Made by a program: the position numbers and the translations under genes. Under the pieces are notes generated by a model. That model saw nothing but the letters and a program-made list of their open reading frames with translations, made no database searches and was not told where the DNA came from. A DNA stretch of 34,515 bases from JAZDEU01 sp043808545. Its GTDB lineage: Bacteria; Patescibacteriota; Patescibacteriia; JAZDEU01. Positions 1 through 7,255 of the stretch are shown one piece after another. Numbering within the stretch: the stretch's first letter is position 1; the number at the start of each line of letters is the position of its first letter. The stretch covers positions 1 to 34,515 of the forward strand of contig JAZDEU010000058.1 of the NCBI GenBank assembly GCA_043808545.1, given 5' to 3'.

Positions 1-1251
1 ATTTTGCGCCTTGCCCGATACAAATTCTTTTGACGCCTCAATAAATAAAATATCTTTTTTATTTTCATTCGCTCCGCCCTTTTCCCTTGTTTTATCAATA
101 ATTAAAATAGCGACAGGAATACCAGTCGTCTGAAAAAGCCCTGCGGGAAGACCGATAACCGCGTCAATTATATTTTCTTCTAATAATGCTTGACGGATTT
201 TCCCCTCCGCTCCGCCACGAAAAAGAACTCCATGAGGAACGATTACCGCGGCACGTCCTGTTTTTGGTTTTACGATTTCCACCATATGGGAAATAAACGC
301 AAAATCGCCTTTGTCTTTCGGAGGAATACCTCGCCAAAAACGATTATACTTATCGCCCTCCGCATTTTCCGCACCCCATTTTTTTAAACTAAACGGGGGG
401 TTGGCAATCGCCAGATCAAACTTCATAAGCCTATCATTTTCCGTTAAAAGCGGATTATTAAGAGTATCTCCCCATTCAAGACGAGCGGAATCTTTGCCGT
501 GCAAAAACATATTCATACGCGCAAGCTGGTATGTTGAACCAGTTGATTCTTGCCCGTACAGCGCGTAATTTTTTGAACCCTGTTTTTCTATTTCTTCGCC
601 GGCAAGCAATAAAAGACATCCTGAACCACAGGCAGGATCGCAGATCCTATCCCCGTCTTTTGGCATAGCAAGTTTTGCGAGAAGTTTAGCAACGGATCGC
701 ACAGTAAAAAACTCTCCCGCTTTTTTACCCGCGTCTGATCCAAATCTCTCTATCATAAACATATAAGAATTTCCGATAATATCATCGTCAACATCGCTTA
801 AATCAATCTTATAAAAATCGTGAATTAAATGGCGAATCATTTTATTTCGTTGTTCCAGTTTTCCCAAAGTATTTTCTGAATTAAAATCAAGCGCGGTCAA
901 AATACCTTCTAATTTTTGTTTGTTATGATCCTCAATTTTCGCTAACGCCTTGTTTATCTCTTCGCCGATATTATCTTGCTCATTTATTTTATAAATATCA
1001 TCAAAAGAAGTTTTGGGCGGGAGATAAAAACGGTCTGTTTTCATTTTTTCCTGAATACGCGCCTCATCATCGCCAAATCTTTCTTTATACTTTTCATACT
1101 GCTTCTTTGAAAGATCGCTGAGATATTTATAAAAAAGCATTACCAAAACATAATTTTTATAAACCGCCGCGTCTAATGAAGCGCGCGACGAATCAGCCGC
1201 CTGCCAAAGAGTTTTATTAAGCTGTTCTTGCGTGATTTTTTGTGTTGTCAT
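1..1251 (-). CDS. hsdM: Type I restriction-modification DNA methyltransferase subunit HsdM (3' end off the window)
   Basis: Modification subunit of a type I system; it transfers methyl groups from S-adenosylmethionine to adenine and assembles with HsdS. Translating the minus strand from the ATG at 1251 gives 417 open codons to the window edge, so the C-terminus is missing. It begins MTTQKITQEQLNKTLWQAAD, followed by the helical HsdM N-terminal domain. The SAM-binding motif DPACGSG lies near residue 205 and the catalytic NPPF motif near residue 285, both as expected for N6-adenine methylases. The start is 6 nt after the hsdS stop, so the two genes are one transcription unit in the order S then M; the more familiar order is M then S. 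No hsdR is seen, but it could lie beyond the left edge. Function is near certain from the motifs. Confidence 0.93.
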   Translation of the reverse strand, partial: MTTQKITQEQLNKTLWQAADSSRASLDAAVYKNYVLVMLFYKYLSDLSKKQYEKYKERFGDDEARIQEKMKTDRFYLPPKTSFDDIYKINEQDNIGEEINKALAKIEDHNKQKLEGILTALDFNSENTLGKLEQRNKMIRHLIHDFYKIDLSDVDDDIIGNSYMFMIERFGSDAGKKAGEFFTVRSVAKLLAKLAMPKDGDRICDPACGSGCLLLLAGEEIEKQGSKNYALYGQESTGSTYQLARMNMFLHGKDSARLEWGDTLNNPLLTENDRLMKFDLAIANPPFSLKKWGAENAEGDKYNRFWRGIPPKDKGDFAFISHMVEIVKPKTGRAAVIVPHGVLFRGGAEGKIRQALLEENIIDAVIGLPAGLFQTTGIPVAILIIDKTREKGGANENKKDILFIEASKEFVSGKAQN

Positions 1252-1257
1252 ATTTTT

Positions 1258-1837
1258 TTAAGTATTTATTAAATTATTTATAGCGCTATTGCTTATATTC
1301 TTAACCAAATCAATTTTTTTAGCCAGTAATTCTTGCTGTCGTTTGCTATTTTTATATAGCGCGATAATTTTGTCTTGAATTTCAAACTCGGGAATTTTTA
1401 TAATTATATCTTCTAAATCTTTTTTCAGAATTGTTTTTATTCCGCCCTCAGTCATTTTTTTTTTGAATTTCCTTTTGCCCATCAATTAAATTTAAGTATA
1501 TCATTAAATATTCAGATTTGATTTTAGTATCTTTTAGCCGTAATATATAAAGCGAGGAAGATGCAATAGTATTTTTTATTTCCGTGTTAATAATTCCAGC
1601 GCGAAAAATTCCTCTTGCTGTTATAAACACATCATTTTTTTGCGCCTTTGCGGTTGTGCGATAATCGCGGGAAGATATTTTAATAAGTTTTTCTTTTTGT
1701 ATATAGGTATCATCTATTATAACATTTTTTGCTTGAATGACAAAAATTTCACCATTTTTTTGTTCCTGTAGCGCGCTTCTAAAAGTATAACCAACAATTA
1801 CCTCCGCGATTTCTTTTAAATCTTTTTTATTTTTCAT
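1258..1837 (-). pseudogene. hsdS: Half-size type I specificity subunit HsdS, split by a frameshift in a 10-A run
   Basis: HsdS reads the DNA target for the type I complex. Two overlapping frames together encode one protein. The first (ATG at 1837) carries a single target-recognition domain with typical phrases (DVFITARGIFRAG, SSLYILRLK) and ends QKKND-stop. The second continues with MTEGGIKTILKKDLEDIII, the standard start of an HsdS conserved central helix. The break falls in ten consecutive A of the coding strand (T run at 1455-1464); nine A would restore one frame of roughly 190 residues. That equals a half-size S subunit with one recognition domain, a form known to dimerise. It may be a real phase-variable tract, a true mutation or a sequencing error. 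An alternative TTG start at 1855 lies upstream of the promoter -10 box, so the ATG is preferred. Confidence 0.8.
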
Positions 1838-1843
1838 ATTTAC

Positions 1844-1872
1844 AGCATAGCGCAAAATTTTTTATTTGTCAA
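1844..1872 (-). promoter_or_regulatory. Sigma-70-like promoter of hsdS-hsdM, apparently leaderless
   Basis: On the minus strand TTGACA (plus 1867-1872) is followed after 17 nt by TATGCT (plus 1844-1849). Only six bases separate the -10 box from the ATG at 1837, so transcription should begin at or next to the start codon and give a leaderless message. No Shine-Dalgarno sequence is present. Confidence 0.65.
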
Positions 1873-1930
1873 TTTTTTATTTGCACACCACGCATTATTG
1901 CAGTTAAACCTTCGGAAAACTATAACCACC

Positions 1931-1959
1931 TTGTCAAACGGAAAAAGATATGATATAAA
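1931..1959 (+). promoter_or_regulatory. Candidate promoter for rpmE
   Basis: TTGTCA at 1931-1936 and TATAAA at 1954-1959 are separated by 17 nt, upstream of the rpmE start at 2040. The intervening leader contains the perfect palindrome at 1994-2027. A 60-codon open frame over this stretch has no recognisable protein features and is not called. Confidence 0.45.
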
Positions 1960-1993
1960 TATAATAATAAAAATTATTATAAATTTGTGTTAT

Positions 1994-2027
1994 TTTGTAG
2001 GGGCGTATTGCAATACGCCCCTACAAA
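1994..2027. repeat. 34-nt perfect palindrome, GTAGGGGCG family
   Basis: The two 17-nt halves (each containing GTAGGGGCG or its complement) are exact reverse complements, centred at 2010/2011, in the 5' untranslated region of rpmE. The same GTA-GGGCG ends occur in the palindrome inside fmt at 27343-27370 with a different core, which suggests a dispersed family. Confidence 0.85.
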
Positions 2028-2039
2028 TACTAAATTACT

Positions 2040-2366
2040 ATGAAAGACAATATCCACCCAAAATACAACCCAAAAGCTAAAGTTTCCTGCGTATGCGGAA
2101 ATAACTTTGAAGTCGGATCAACAGTTGACGAAATAAATGTTGAACTTTGTTCCAAATGCCATCCTTTTTATACAGGCAAACAAAAATTAGTTGACACCGC
2201 AAGACGAGTTGATAAATTTCAAAAGAAAGTCGCGGCGCAAAAAGAAGTTTCTCTTGTGCGAAAAGGGAAAAAAGCAAAAAAGACCGCTATCGCAACAGCT
2301 AAAAAAGAAGCTGAGACGGAAGCTGCTGTTGCTAAAGCTAAAAAAACTGCTAAGACTAAAAAATAA
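2040..2366 (+). CDS. rpmE: 50S ribosomal protein L31, zinc-type, with long basic tail
   Basis: Component of the large ribosomal subunit at the central protuberance. The first 65 residues match bacterial L31: MKDNIHPKYNPKAKVSCVCG, then VELCSKCHPFYTGKQKL. Cysteines 17, 19, 37 and 40 form the zinc site of the C+ form. The protein has 108 residues; the family usually has about 66 to 90. The extra C-terminal tail (from about residue 70) is almost entirely lysine and alanine and is probably disordered and RNA-contacting. The gene stands alone, followed by a terminator-like hairpin at 2618-2649. The start is fixed by the conserved N-terminus. Confidence 0.95.
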   Translation: MKDNIHPKYNPKAKVSCVCGNNFEVGSTVDEINVELCSKCHPFYTGKQKLVDTARRVDKFQKKVAAQKEVSLVRKGKKAKKTAIATAKKEAETEAAVAKAKKTAKTKK

Positions 2367-2433
2367 TGTTCCTGAAGTTTATTATTTTAGCAAATGCTTT
2401 AGAAGTAAGGGCACGAACATCGCGCCCTGCCAT

Positions 2434-2614
2434 ATGGACATCACACTCCAAAACAGCGCTCCATAACTTATAAAAATTGCGACTGGCTTGTTTTTCGTTT
2501 AGAAAAATCCTCTATGTATCTACTGATACTTATGCGGTTTTTCTAAACTGCAAAACTTCGCCATTCATCAATTTTTATTAAGTTCTAAGCGCCATTTTGG
2601 AGTGTGATGTCCAT
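2434..2614. repeat. Long imperfect inverted repeat (about 180 nt hairpin)
   Basis: The outer arms ATGGACATCACACTCCAAAA (2434-2453) and its complement (ending at 2614) pair. The complementarity continues inward with bulges (for example TAAAAATTG with CAATTTTTA, and TTTAGAAAAA with TTTTTCTAAA near 2498-2547), leaving a small apical loop near 2511-2535. The fold occupies most of the rpmE-prfA gap. No protein is supported in it. It could be a MITE-like non-autonomous element or a structured transcript. Confidence 0.75.
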
Positions 2615-2617
2615 AAT

Positions 2618-2649
2618 AAAAACCTCTGGCATTTGCTAAGGGGTTTTTT
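2618..2649 (+). terminator. Rho-independent terminator after rpmE
   Basis: A stem formed by AAAAACCTCT and AGGGGTTTTTT with loop GGCATTTGCTA ends in a run of six T. It lies between the long hairpin and prfA and would stop transcription from rpmE. Confidence 0.6.
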
Positions 2650-2715
2650 GAATTACGCACATAGAGCAAAGAAAATTTTACCCCCTTTGGGAAAGGGGGG
2701 AAGCGCCATCACTAT

Positions 2716-3762
2716 ATGAAAGAAGAATATAAAAAAATTAAAGAAAAATTTATCGCGCTGGAAAATGATCTTCAAAATCCAGCTCTTATCAATGACAAAG
2801 GAAAATACATTAAAATATCCCAGGGATATAATGAGGCTAAAGAAATAAATGAAAAAATTTCTGAGTTAGAAAAAATTGAAGCGGCAATATCGGATAATAA
2901 TAAAATCTTAGAAGAAACTAATGAGGGAGAAATGAAAGAATTAGCGCAAGAAGAATTAGTAAATTTGAATGATAAAAAAAATACGGCAGAAAAAGAAATA
3001 AATATGCTTCTTTCCCCGCCTAACCCGCAAGATATAAAAAATGCTATAATAGAAATCAGGGGAGGAGCCGGAGGAGATGAGTCTGCATTATTTGCCGCTA
3101 ATCTTTTTAGAATGTATTCTATGTTTGCGGAAAAGAATGGATGGAAAATAAAAATTTTATCAAGCAATCGCACTGAAATTGGAGGATTTAAAGAAATAGT
3201 TTTTGAAATAACTGGTAAAAATGTCTATGGGACAATGAAATACGAAGGAGGCGTTCATCGTGTCCAAAGAACTCCTGAGACAGAAAAAAGCGGAAGAATT
3301 CATACTTCAACAGCGACAGTCGCGGTTATGCCTTCTGCGGAAGAAGTTGATTTTGAAATTAATCCAAGCGATTTAAGGATTGATACCTTTTGCGCTGGAG
3401 GACATGGAGGTCAAAGCGTTAATACGACATATTCTGCCGTACGAATAACGCATATTCCCACTAATACAGTTGTTAACTGCCAAGATGAAAGATCTCAAGT
3501 GCAAAATAGAGCTAAAGCTATGATGGTTTTACGCTCGCGCTTACTGGCGCTTGAGGAAGAAAGACGAGCAAAAGAAACAGGCAGCACGAGAAAAAGCCAA
3601 GTAGGAACAGGAGATCGCTCTGAAAAAATAAGAACTTATAACTTTCCCCAAGATCGCCTTACTGATCACAGGATTGGTATTTCTTGGCATAATCTTGATA
3701 AAATAATGGATGGCGAGATAGGGGAGATTATTGATGAGGTCAAAGCTGGGATGGAGAAATAA
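2716..3762 (+). CDS. prfA: Peptide chain release factor 1
   Basis: Recognises UAA and UAG in the ribosomal A site and triggers peptidyl-tRNA hydrolysis. The 348-residue length is normal. Visible parts: an N-terminal helical domain (residues 1-100); the RGGAGGDESALFA segment (115-127); a P-x-T codon-reading motif as PET at 187-189, within RVQRTPETEKSGRIHTS; and the universal GGQ at 231-233 in CAGGHGGQSVN. The P-x-T form marks RF1, not RF2. Because fmt in this window ends with TGA, an RF2 gene must exist elsewhere. The gene follows a terminator and has no strong Shine-Dalgarno site. It is followed by a palindromic element before murA. Confidence 0.97.
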   Translation: MKEEYKKIKEKFIALENDLQNPALINDKGKYIKISQGYNEAKEINEKISELEKIEAAISDNNKILEETNEGEMKELAQEELVNLNDKKNTAEKEINMLLSPPNPQDIKNAIIEIRGGAGGDESALFAANLFRMYSMFAEKNGWKIKILSSNRTEIGGFKEIVFEITGKNVYGTMKYEGGVHRVQRTPETEKSGRIHTSTATVAVMPSAEEVDFEINPSDLRIDTFCAGGHGGQSVNTTYSAVRITHIPTNTVVNCQDERSQVQNRAKAMMVLRSRLLALEEERRAKETGSTRKSQVGTGDRSEKIRTYNFPQDRLTDHRIGISWHNLDKIMDGEIGEIIDEVKAGMEK

Positions 3763-3790
3763 AAAAATTATGACTTACGAGCTTTGGATT

Positions 3791-3867
3791 TGTCATCCCG
3801 AGCGTAGCCGAGGGATCTGTAATTATTTAGATATATAAAAGATTCCTCCACTTCGGTCGGAATGACA
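3791..3867. repeat. Palindromic element, TGTCATyCCGA family
   Basis: Ends TGTCATCCCGA and TCGGAATGACA are inverted, with inner GAGGGATCT against AGATTCCTC, in the prfA-murA gap. Related elements are at 23974-24099 and 26216-26307, and a fragment of similar sequence lies inside rsmI. Confidence 0.75.
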
Positions 3868-3890
3868 AACAACTATGCAAATCATAAGAT

Positions 3891-3896
3891 TATAAT
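3891..3896 (+). promoter_or_regulatory. -10 box directly upstream of murA (leaderless start)
   Basis: A perfect TATAAT sits five bases before the murA ATG, which puts the expected transcription start at the start codon. No clear -35 box lies at normal spacing, so this is a moderate call. Confidence 0.5.
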
Positions 3897-3901
3897 CTTA
3901 T

Positions 3902-5161
3902 ATGTCTAAATTTATAATAAACGGTCCGACAAAATTATCTGGAGAAATAGAAGTAAACGGCGCGAAAAATAACGCGCTTAAAATACTTCCAGCCGCTATT
4001 TTATCAGAAGAAACAATAACTATAAATAATCTGCCGAACATAGAAGATGTTGAACGAATGATAGAAATATTGGAAGATTTAGGAGCTGCGATAGAAAAAA
4101 AAGAAGAAAAAATTATTTCAATCTCAACAAAAAATATTAAAAAAACAGAAATTAACGACCTGCTCGCAAGAAAATTACGAGCGTCCATTCTTCTTATCGG
4201 ACCGCTACTCGCGCGTTTTAGAGAGGCGAAATTACCTCATCCTGGCGGATGTGTTATTGGAAAAAGACCGATTGATTTATTTTTAGAAGGATTTAAAGCT
4301 CTAGGAACAACCGTGGAAGAAAACTCAAAAGGCTTCATATTTAAAGCTAAAAATGGCTTAATAGGAAATAAAATATTCTTTCCAAAAATAAGTGTTACTG
4401 CGACTGAATGCCTTATGATGGCGGCTGTATTAGCGCGCGGAAAAACAGAACTGCATAATGCGGCAATGGAACCAGAAATCCCTGCGCTAGCTGAATATTT
4501 AAACAAGCAAGGAGCAAAAATAACTGGCGCTGGAACATCCGCAATAATAATAGAAGGAGTAGAAAAAATTACCGCAGGCGCTTATGATATAATTCCAGAT
4601 CGGATAGAGGCAGGAACATTTACCATAATGGGAATATTAACAAATAGTGAGATAAAAATAAAAAACTGCAACCCATCACATTTAGAATCTCTATTTGTTA
4701 AATTAAAACATATCGGCGCAGAGTTAGAAATAGGAGAAAACTATATTTTAACAAAAAAACATAACGGACTAAACGCTGCTGATCTGCAAACGCATGAATA
4801 TCCTGGATTTCCTACTGACTTGCAAGCTCCTTTCACTTTGCTTTTAACGCAAGCGCGGGGAATGAGTTTAGTGCACGAGACGGTTTTTGAAGGACGATTA
4901 TTCTACACTGACTTATTAGCAACGATGGGCGCGAATATAATAATGTGCGATCCGCATCGCGTTGTATTAAACGGACCGACAAAACTTTACGGAAAAAAAC
5001 TTATGAGTCCAGACTTGCGCGCTGGAATTACTATGGTTTTAGCTGGACTTATCGCAGAAGGAGAAACCGTAATTGAAAATGTTTATCAAATAAATAGAGG
5101 ATACGGAAACATAGACGAACGGCTTAAAGCGCTTGGCGCTGATATAAAAACTATAGAATAA
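3902..5161 (+). CDS. murA: UDP-N-acetylglucosamine 1-carboxyvinyltransferase
   Basis: First committed step of peptidoglycan precursor synthesis: transfers enolpyruvate from phosphoenolpyruvate to UDP-GlcNAc in the cytoplasm. The 419 residues match the family length. Lys22 lies in VNGAKNNALKI, and the catalytic cysteine is Cys117 in PHPGGCVIGKRPIDL. Cysteine rather than aspartate at this place predicts sensitivity to fosfomycin. The C-terminal motif GYGNIDERLKALGA closes the protein. It shows that this organism keeps the entry to its own wall synthesis. It is monocistronic as far as can be seen, between two palindromic elements, with a likely leaderless promoter. Confidence 0.97.
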   Translation: MSKFIINGPTKLSGEIEVNGAKNNALKILPAAILSEETITINNLPNIEDVERMIEILEDLGAAIEKKEEKIISISTKNIKKTEINDLLARKLRASILLIGPLLARFREAKLPHPGGCVIGKRPIDLFLEGFKALGTTVEENSKGFIFKAKNGLIGNKIFFPKISVTATECLMMAAVLARGKTELHNAAMEPEIPALAEYLNKQGAKITGAGTSAIIIEGVEKITAGAYDIIPDRIEAGTFTIMGILTNSEIKIKNCNPSHLESLFVKLKHIGAELEIGENYILTKKHNGLNAADLQTHEYPGFPTDLQAPFTLLLTQARGMSLVHETVFEGRLFYTDLLATMGANIIMCDPHRVVLNGPTKLYGKKLMSPDLRAGITMVLAGLIAEGETVIENVYQINRGYGNIDERLKALGADIKTIE

Positions 5162-5165
5162 TTTA

Positions 5166-5350
5166 TTAGGCTTCAAGCAAAAATAACTTCCCTATATGGC
5201 GTTCTGTATGCGTTTAGATGCAATTTTTACGATTGAACAAAATTTGAGCCGTAGCCTAAGCTATGGTGATAATTTTGTGATTGAGTAAAAGTTGCAGATG
5301 AATGCATAATGGGCGTCAGACAGGGATTTTATTTTTGCTTGAAGCCTTAG
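5166..5350. repeat. Long imperfect inverted repeat (about 185 nt hairpin)
   Basis: From TAGGCTTCAAGCAAAAATAA (5167-5186) the left arm pairs with a right arm ending at 5350. Similarity continues through about 95 nt on each side with small bulges, up to AGCCTAAGCT at the apex. It fills the first half of the murA to restriction-locus gap. No coding frame is supported. The architecture resembles 2434-2614 although the sequence is unrelated. Confidence 0.8.
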
Positions 5351-5438
5351 TTCCCAAGATGGCATTGGCGTGTTTTTATTATCACATCGCATAAACTGCA
5401 ATATTGTTTTTTATGCGAAAATAATTTATAAATAGTTT

Positions 5439-5462
5439 AGCTCGTTACTGGCGAGCTTTTTT
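5439..5462 (+). terminator. Rho-independent terminator upstream of the type II R-M locus
   Basis: AGCTCG and CGAGCT form a 6-bp stem with loop TTACTGG, followed by a T run. It would shield the controller/restriction operon from read-through, and it abuts the operator region. Confidence 0.75.
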
Positions 5463-5521
5463 AATGCTAACTTTAGTATGTAGCACTATAATTAGCAATA
5501 CTCTATACTATAGATAATATT
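5463..5521 (+). promoter_or_regulatory. Candidate controller-protein operator and promoter of the C-R operon
   Basis: Two inverted copies of an 18-bp motif are present. AATGCTAACTTTAGTATG is at 5463-5480. At 5504-5521 lies TATACTATAGATAATATT, which matches the reverse complement of the methylase-promoter copy (7081-7098) at 15 of 18 positions. TATACT at 5504-5509 could serve as the -10 box. Paired operators overlapping the promoter fit the known autoregulation by restriction-modification C proteins. Confidence 0.6.
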
Positions 5522-5532
5522 ACATTTATCTT

Positions 5533-5751
5533 ATGGATAAAACAACACTAGAAAAATTTGGAGAGAAAGTAAGAACGGAAAGATGCAAACTCGGTTTCTC
5601 ACAGGAAGAACTTGCGTCAAAAGCTGGAGTTCATCGTACTTATATTGGAATGATTGAAAGAGCTGAAAAAAACATCACTCTTGAAAGCATTCAAAAGATC
5701 GCGCGTGCCTTAAATTTGCCTTTAGAAAAATTAATGACTTTAGAAAAATAA
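5533..5751 (+). CDS. XRE-family HTH controller (C) protein of the type II R-M system
   Basis: A 72-residue single-domain helix-turn-helix protein. SQEELASKAGVHRTYIGMIE (residues 24-43) is the classic turn and recognition helix, and SIQKIARALNLPLEKLM forms the closing helices. C proteins of type II systems are small dimeric regulators that delay nuclease expression until the host DNA is methylated. This gene lies 4 nt before the nuclease gene, so they are co-transcribed. The shared motif in its own promoter and in the methylase promoter supports the role. A generic XRE regulator is the alternative, made unlikely by context. Confidence 0.85.
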   Translation: MDKTTLEKFGEKVRTERCKLGFSQEELASKAGVHRTYIGMIERAEKNITLESIQKIARALNLPLEKLMTLEK

Positions 5752-5755
5752 ATAT

Positions 5756-6352
5756 ATGGGAACAAATGAATTAAGAAAAAGAAAAATTTGGCAAGATACC
5801 AGCGGGGGAAACGCTGGTATTGCAGAGAAGAAGTTTTACGAAATAATGCTACAAGAGTTTAAGGGCTCTAACTTTAGAATAAGATCAAAACCAAGAGAAT
5901 TTAAAGACATCTACTCAAAGATAAAATTAAGCAAAAAAGTGTTGGCAGATATTTATAGTCCCGATGAAACATGGATACATGGAGTAATTCCAGATTTTGC
6001 CATAGATAATATCAAAACCAAAAAAACACTATATGTAGAAGTCAAAAGGCAGGATGGATGGGTAGAAGGAAAACCTCGTAAGGCGGGTAGAGGAAATGCT
6101 CACGAGAGATCAAATAAATTCTTCACACCAGGACTTCTAAAAATATTAAAAGAGAGCGGAAAACTTGGTACCGATGTTTTACCATTCTGGGTTGTATTTC
6201 AAGGTGATATCGCGCGTGATCCAAAACATGTGAGAGAAATTACTTGTTGGTATAACGAGTATTCTGCCCATTTCTTTTTATGGCATGATTCAGCAGACGA
6301 TAAACCGCTGATTAATCATTTTAATAAAAAACTCAAACACTTGTTAATGTAA
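5756..6352 (+). CDS. MunI/EcoRI-type restriction endonuclease (predicted CAATTG)
   Basis: Type II nuclease of 198 residues that I recognise as close to MunI, which cuts C^AATTG. The PD-(D/E)xK centre is clear: P79-D80 in IPDFAIDN, then E95 and K97 in LYVEVKRQDGWVEGK, spaced as in MunI. GRGNAHERSNKFFTPGLLK follows at 111-129; its GNAxER segment is the element that in EcoRI and MunI reads the central AATT. The C-terminal DPKHVREITCW is also MunI-like. It is the second gene of the controller operon. Its 3' end overlaps the convergent methylase gene by 9 nt (6344-6352). Recognition of CAATTG is inferred from resemblance, not tested. Confidence 0.9.
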   Translation: MGTNELRKRKIWQDTSGGNAGIAEKKFYEIMLQEFKGSNFRIRSKPREFKDIYSKIKLSKKVLADIYSPDETWIHGVIPDFAIDNIKTKKTLYVEVKRQDGWVEGKPRKAGRGNAHERSNKFFTPGLLKILKESGKLGTDVLPFWVVFQGDIARDPKHVREITCWYNEYSAHFFLWHDSADDKPLINHFNKKLKHLLM

Positions 6353-7054
6353 AGCGTTCTCGTTGCTTTCCTTAAAAACATCTAGCCCCCACACTGACCA
6401 GCCTTTTGTTTTTCTTCTTGCAAATAACTCAATCCGTTCTTGACTTGGAAACATTTTTTCTATTGCCTGTATAACCTCTATCGGTTTTTCACTATGTTTC
6501 TTTCTAGGAGCTTTTATTAATTGTTGCACATTTCTTGCGCCTCTCGGTCTTGGTATTTTGCCATGCTTGAACACCAAACATAATTCGCAATTAGAAAGAG
6601 TATATTGTCCGGGATTATGATTCATTTTATCCCAAATAAATGCGATTGTTCTATATTCAAAACCCCACGCTTTTCCCAACTCCACCGCTTGAGTTAAATG
6701 TGGATTTGTTGTCCACATAAATAAAAGACAATCATCCTTTACGATTTCTTGAACTGGAAGTTTCATCAGCTCATTTGTTTTCAATGTAGGATATTTAAAT
6801 GATGCCGAACTAATGAATATTTTTCTTGACCAATCGATATTGTCCGCATCTTTACTGCTTTTATCAAATTGTAATTTTCCATTATAATCCCAAGGCGGAT
6901 CTGCATAAATTATATCAAATTTTTTATCTGGCAACTTGGGATATAAATCATCTAATGTATTTTGCTTTCTTCTATTTTTGGCTTCTATCTTATAAATAGA
7001 ATAACCAGTTTTTTTATCTGAAAAATTAAAAAGATTTTGTGATTGCTTTTTCAT
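6344..7054 (-). CDS. MT-A70-family adenine N6 methyltransferase, partner of the MunI-like nuclease
   Basis: Protects host sites by methylating adenine; M.MunI is a known MT-A70 family member. The 236-residue protein shows the catalytic DPPW motif at about residue 53 in FDIIYADPPWDYNGKL. It also has FMWTTNPHL, a central EYRTIAFIWDKM, and the family-typical PRKKHSEKP and RIELFARRKTKGWSVWG near the C-terminus. It is convergent with the nuclease gene and has its own promoter carrying the shared operator. Separate transcription allows methylation before restriction. TATACT (plus 7093-7098) with TTGCGC (plus 7116-7121) at 17 nt spacing is a plausible promoter, giving a leader of about 30 nt. Confidence 0.92.
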   Translation of the reverse strand: MKKQSQNLFNFSDKKTGYSIYKIEAKNRRKQNTLDDLYPKLPDKKFDIIYADPPWDYNGKLQFDKSSKDADNIDWSRKIFISSASFKYPTLKTNELMKLPVQEIVKDDCLLFMWTTNPHLTQAVELGKAWGFEYRTIAFIWDKMNHNPGQYTLSNCELCLVFKHGKIPRPRGARNVQQLIKAPRKKHSEKPIEVIQAIEKMFPSQERIELFARRKTKGWSVWGLDVFKESNENALH

Positions 7055-7080
7055 AAAAATAATGTAATAAGATTTATTTA

Positions 7081-7098
7081 AATGCTAACTATAGTATA
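7081..7098 (-). promoter_or_regulatory. Operator-like motif in the methylase promoter
   Basis: AATGCTAACTATAGTATA differs at two positions from the copy at 5463-5480. It overlaps the proposed -10 box of the methylase. Its presence at both ends of the restriction locus suggests that one regulator, the controller protein, acts on both promoters. Confidence 0.6.
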
Positions 7099-7186
7099 CT
7101 CTCCTTTCTTAAATTGCGCAAGTGTATTAAAATATAAATAAAATATTTTAAACTTCAGGTATTCGCCCCATCCCCCATCGTAAAAA

Positions 7187-7215
7187 TTGACTAAATATTT
7201 TTAATTGACCATAAT
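7187..7215 (+). promoter_or_regulatory. Promoter of the PEGA-like protein gene, followed by a hairpin
   Basis: TTGACT (7187-7192) and CATAAT (7210-7215) are 17 nt apart. An inverted repeat TAATTGGACAT / ATGTCCAATTA (7212-7240) overlaps the predicted transcription start and could be an operator or a 5' hairpin. Confidence 0.5.
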
Positions 7216-7255
7216 TGGACATAGTTAAAATGTCCAATTAAATTTAACTAAATTT

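Noticed and set aside
1898..2080. 60-codon plus-strand frame before rpmE
   Set aside because: It crosses the promoter and a perfect palindrome, overlaps rpmE out of frame, and resembles no protein.
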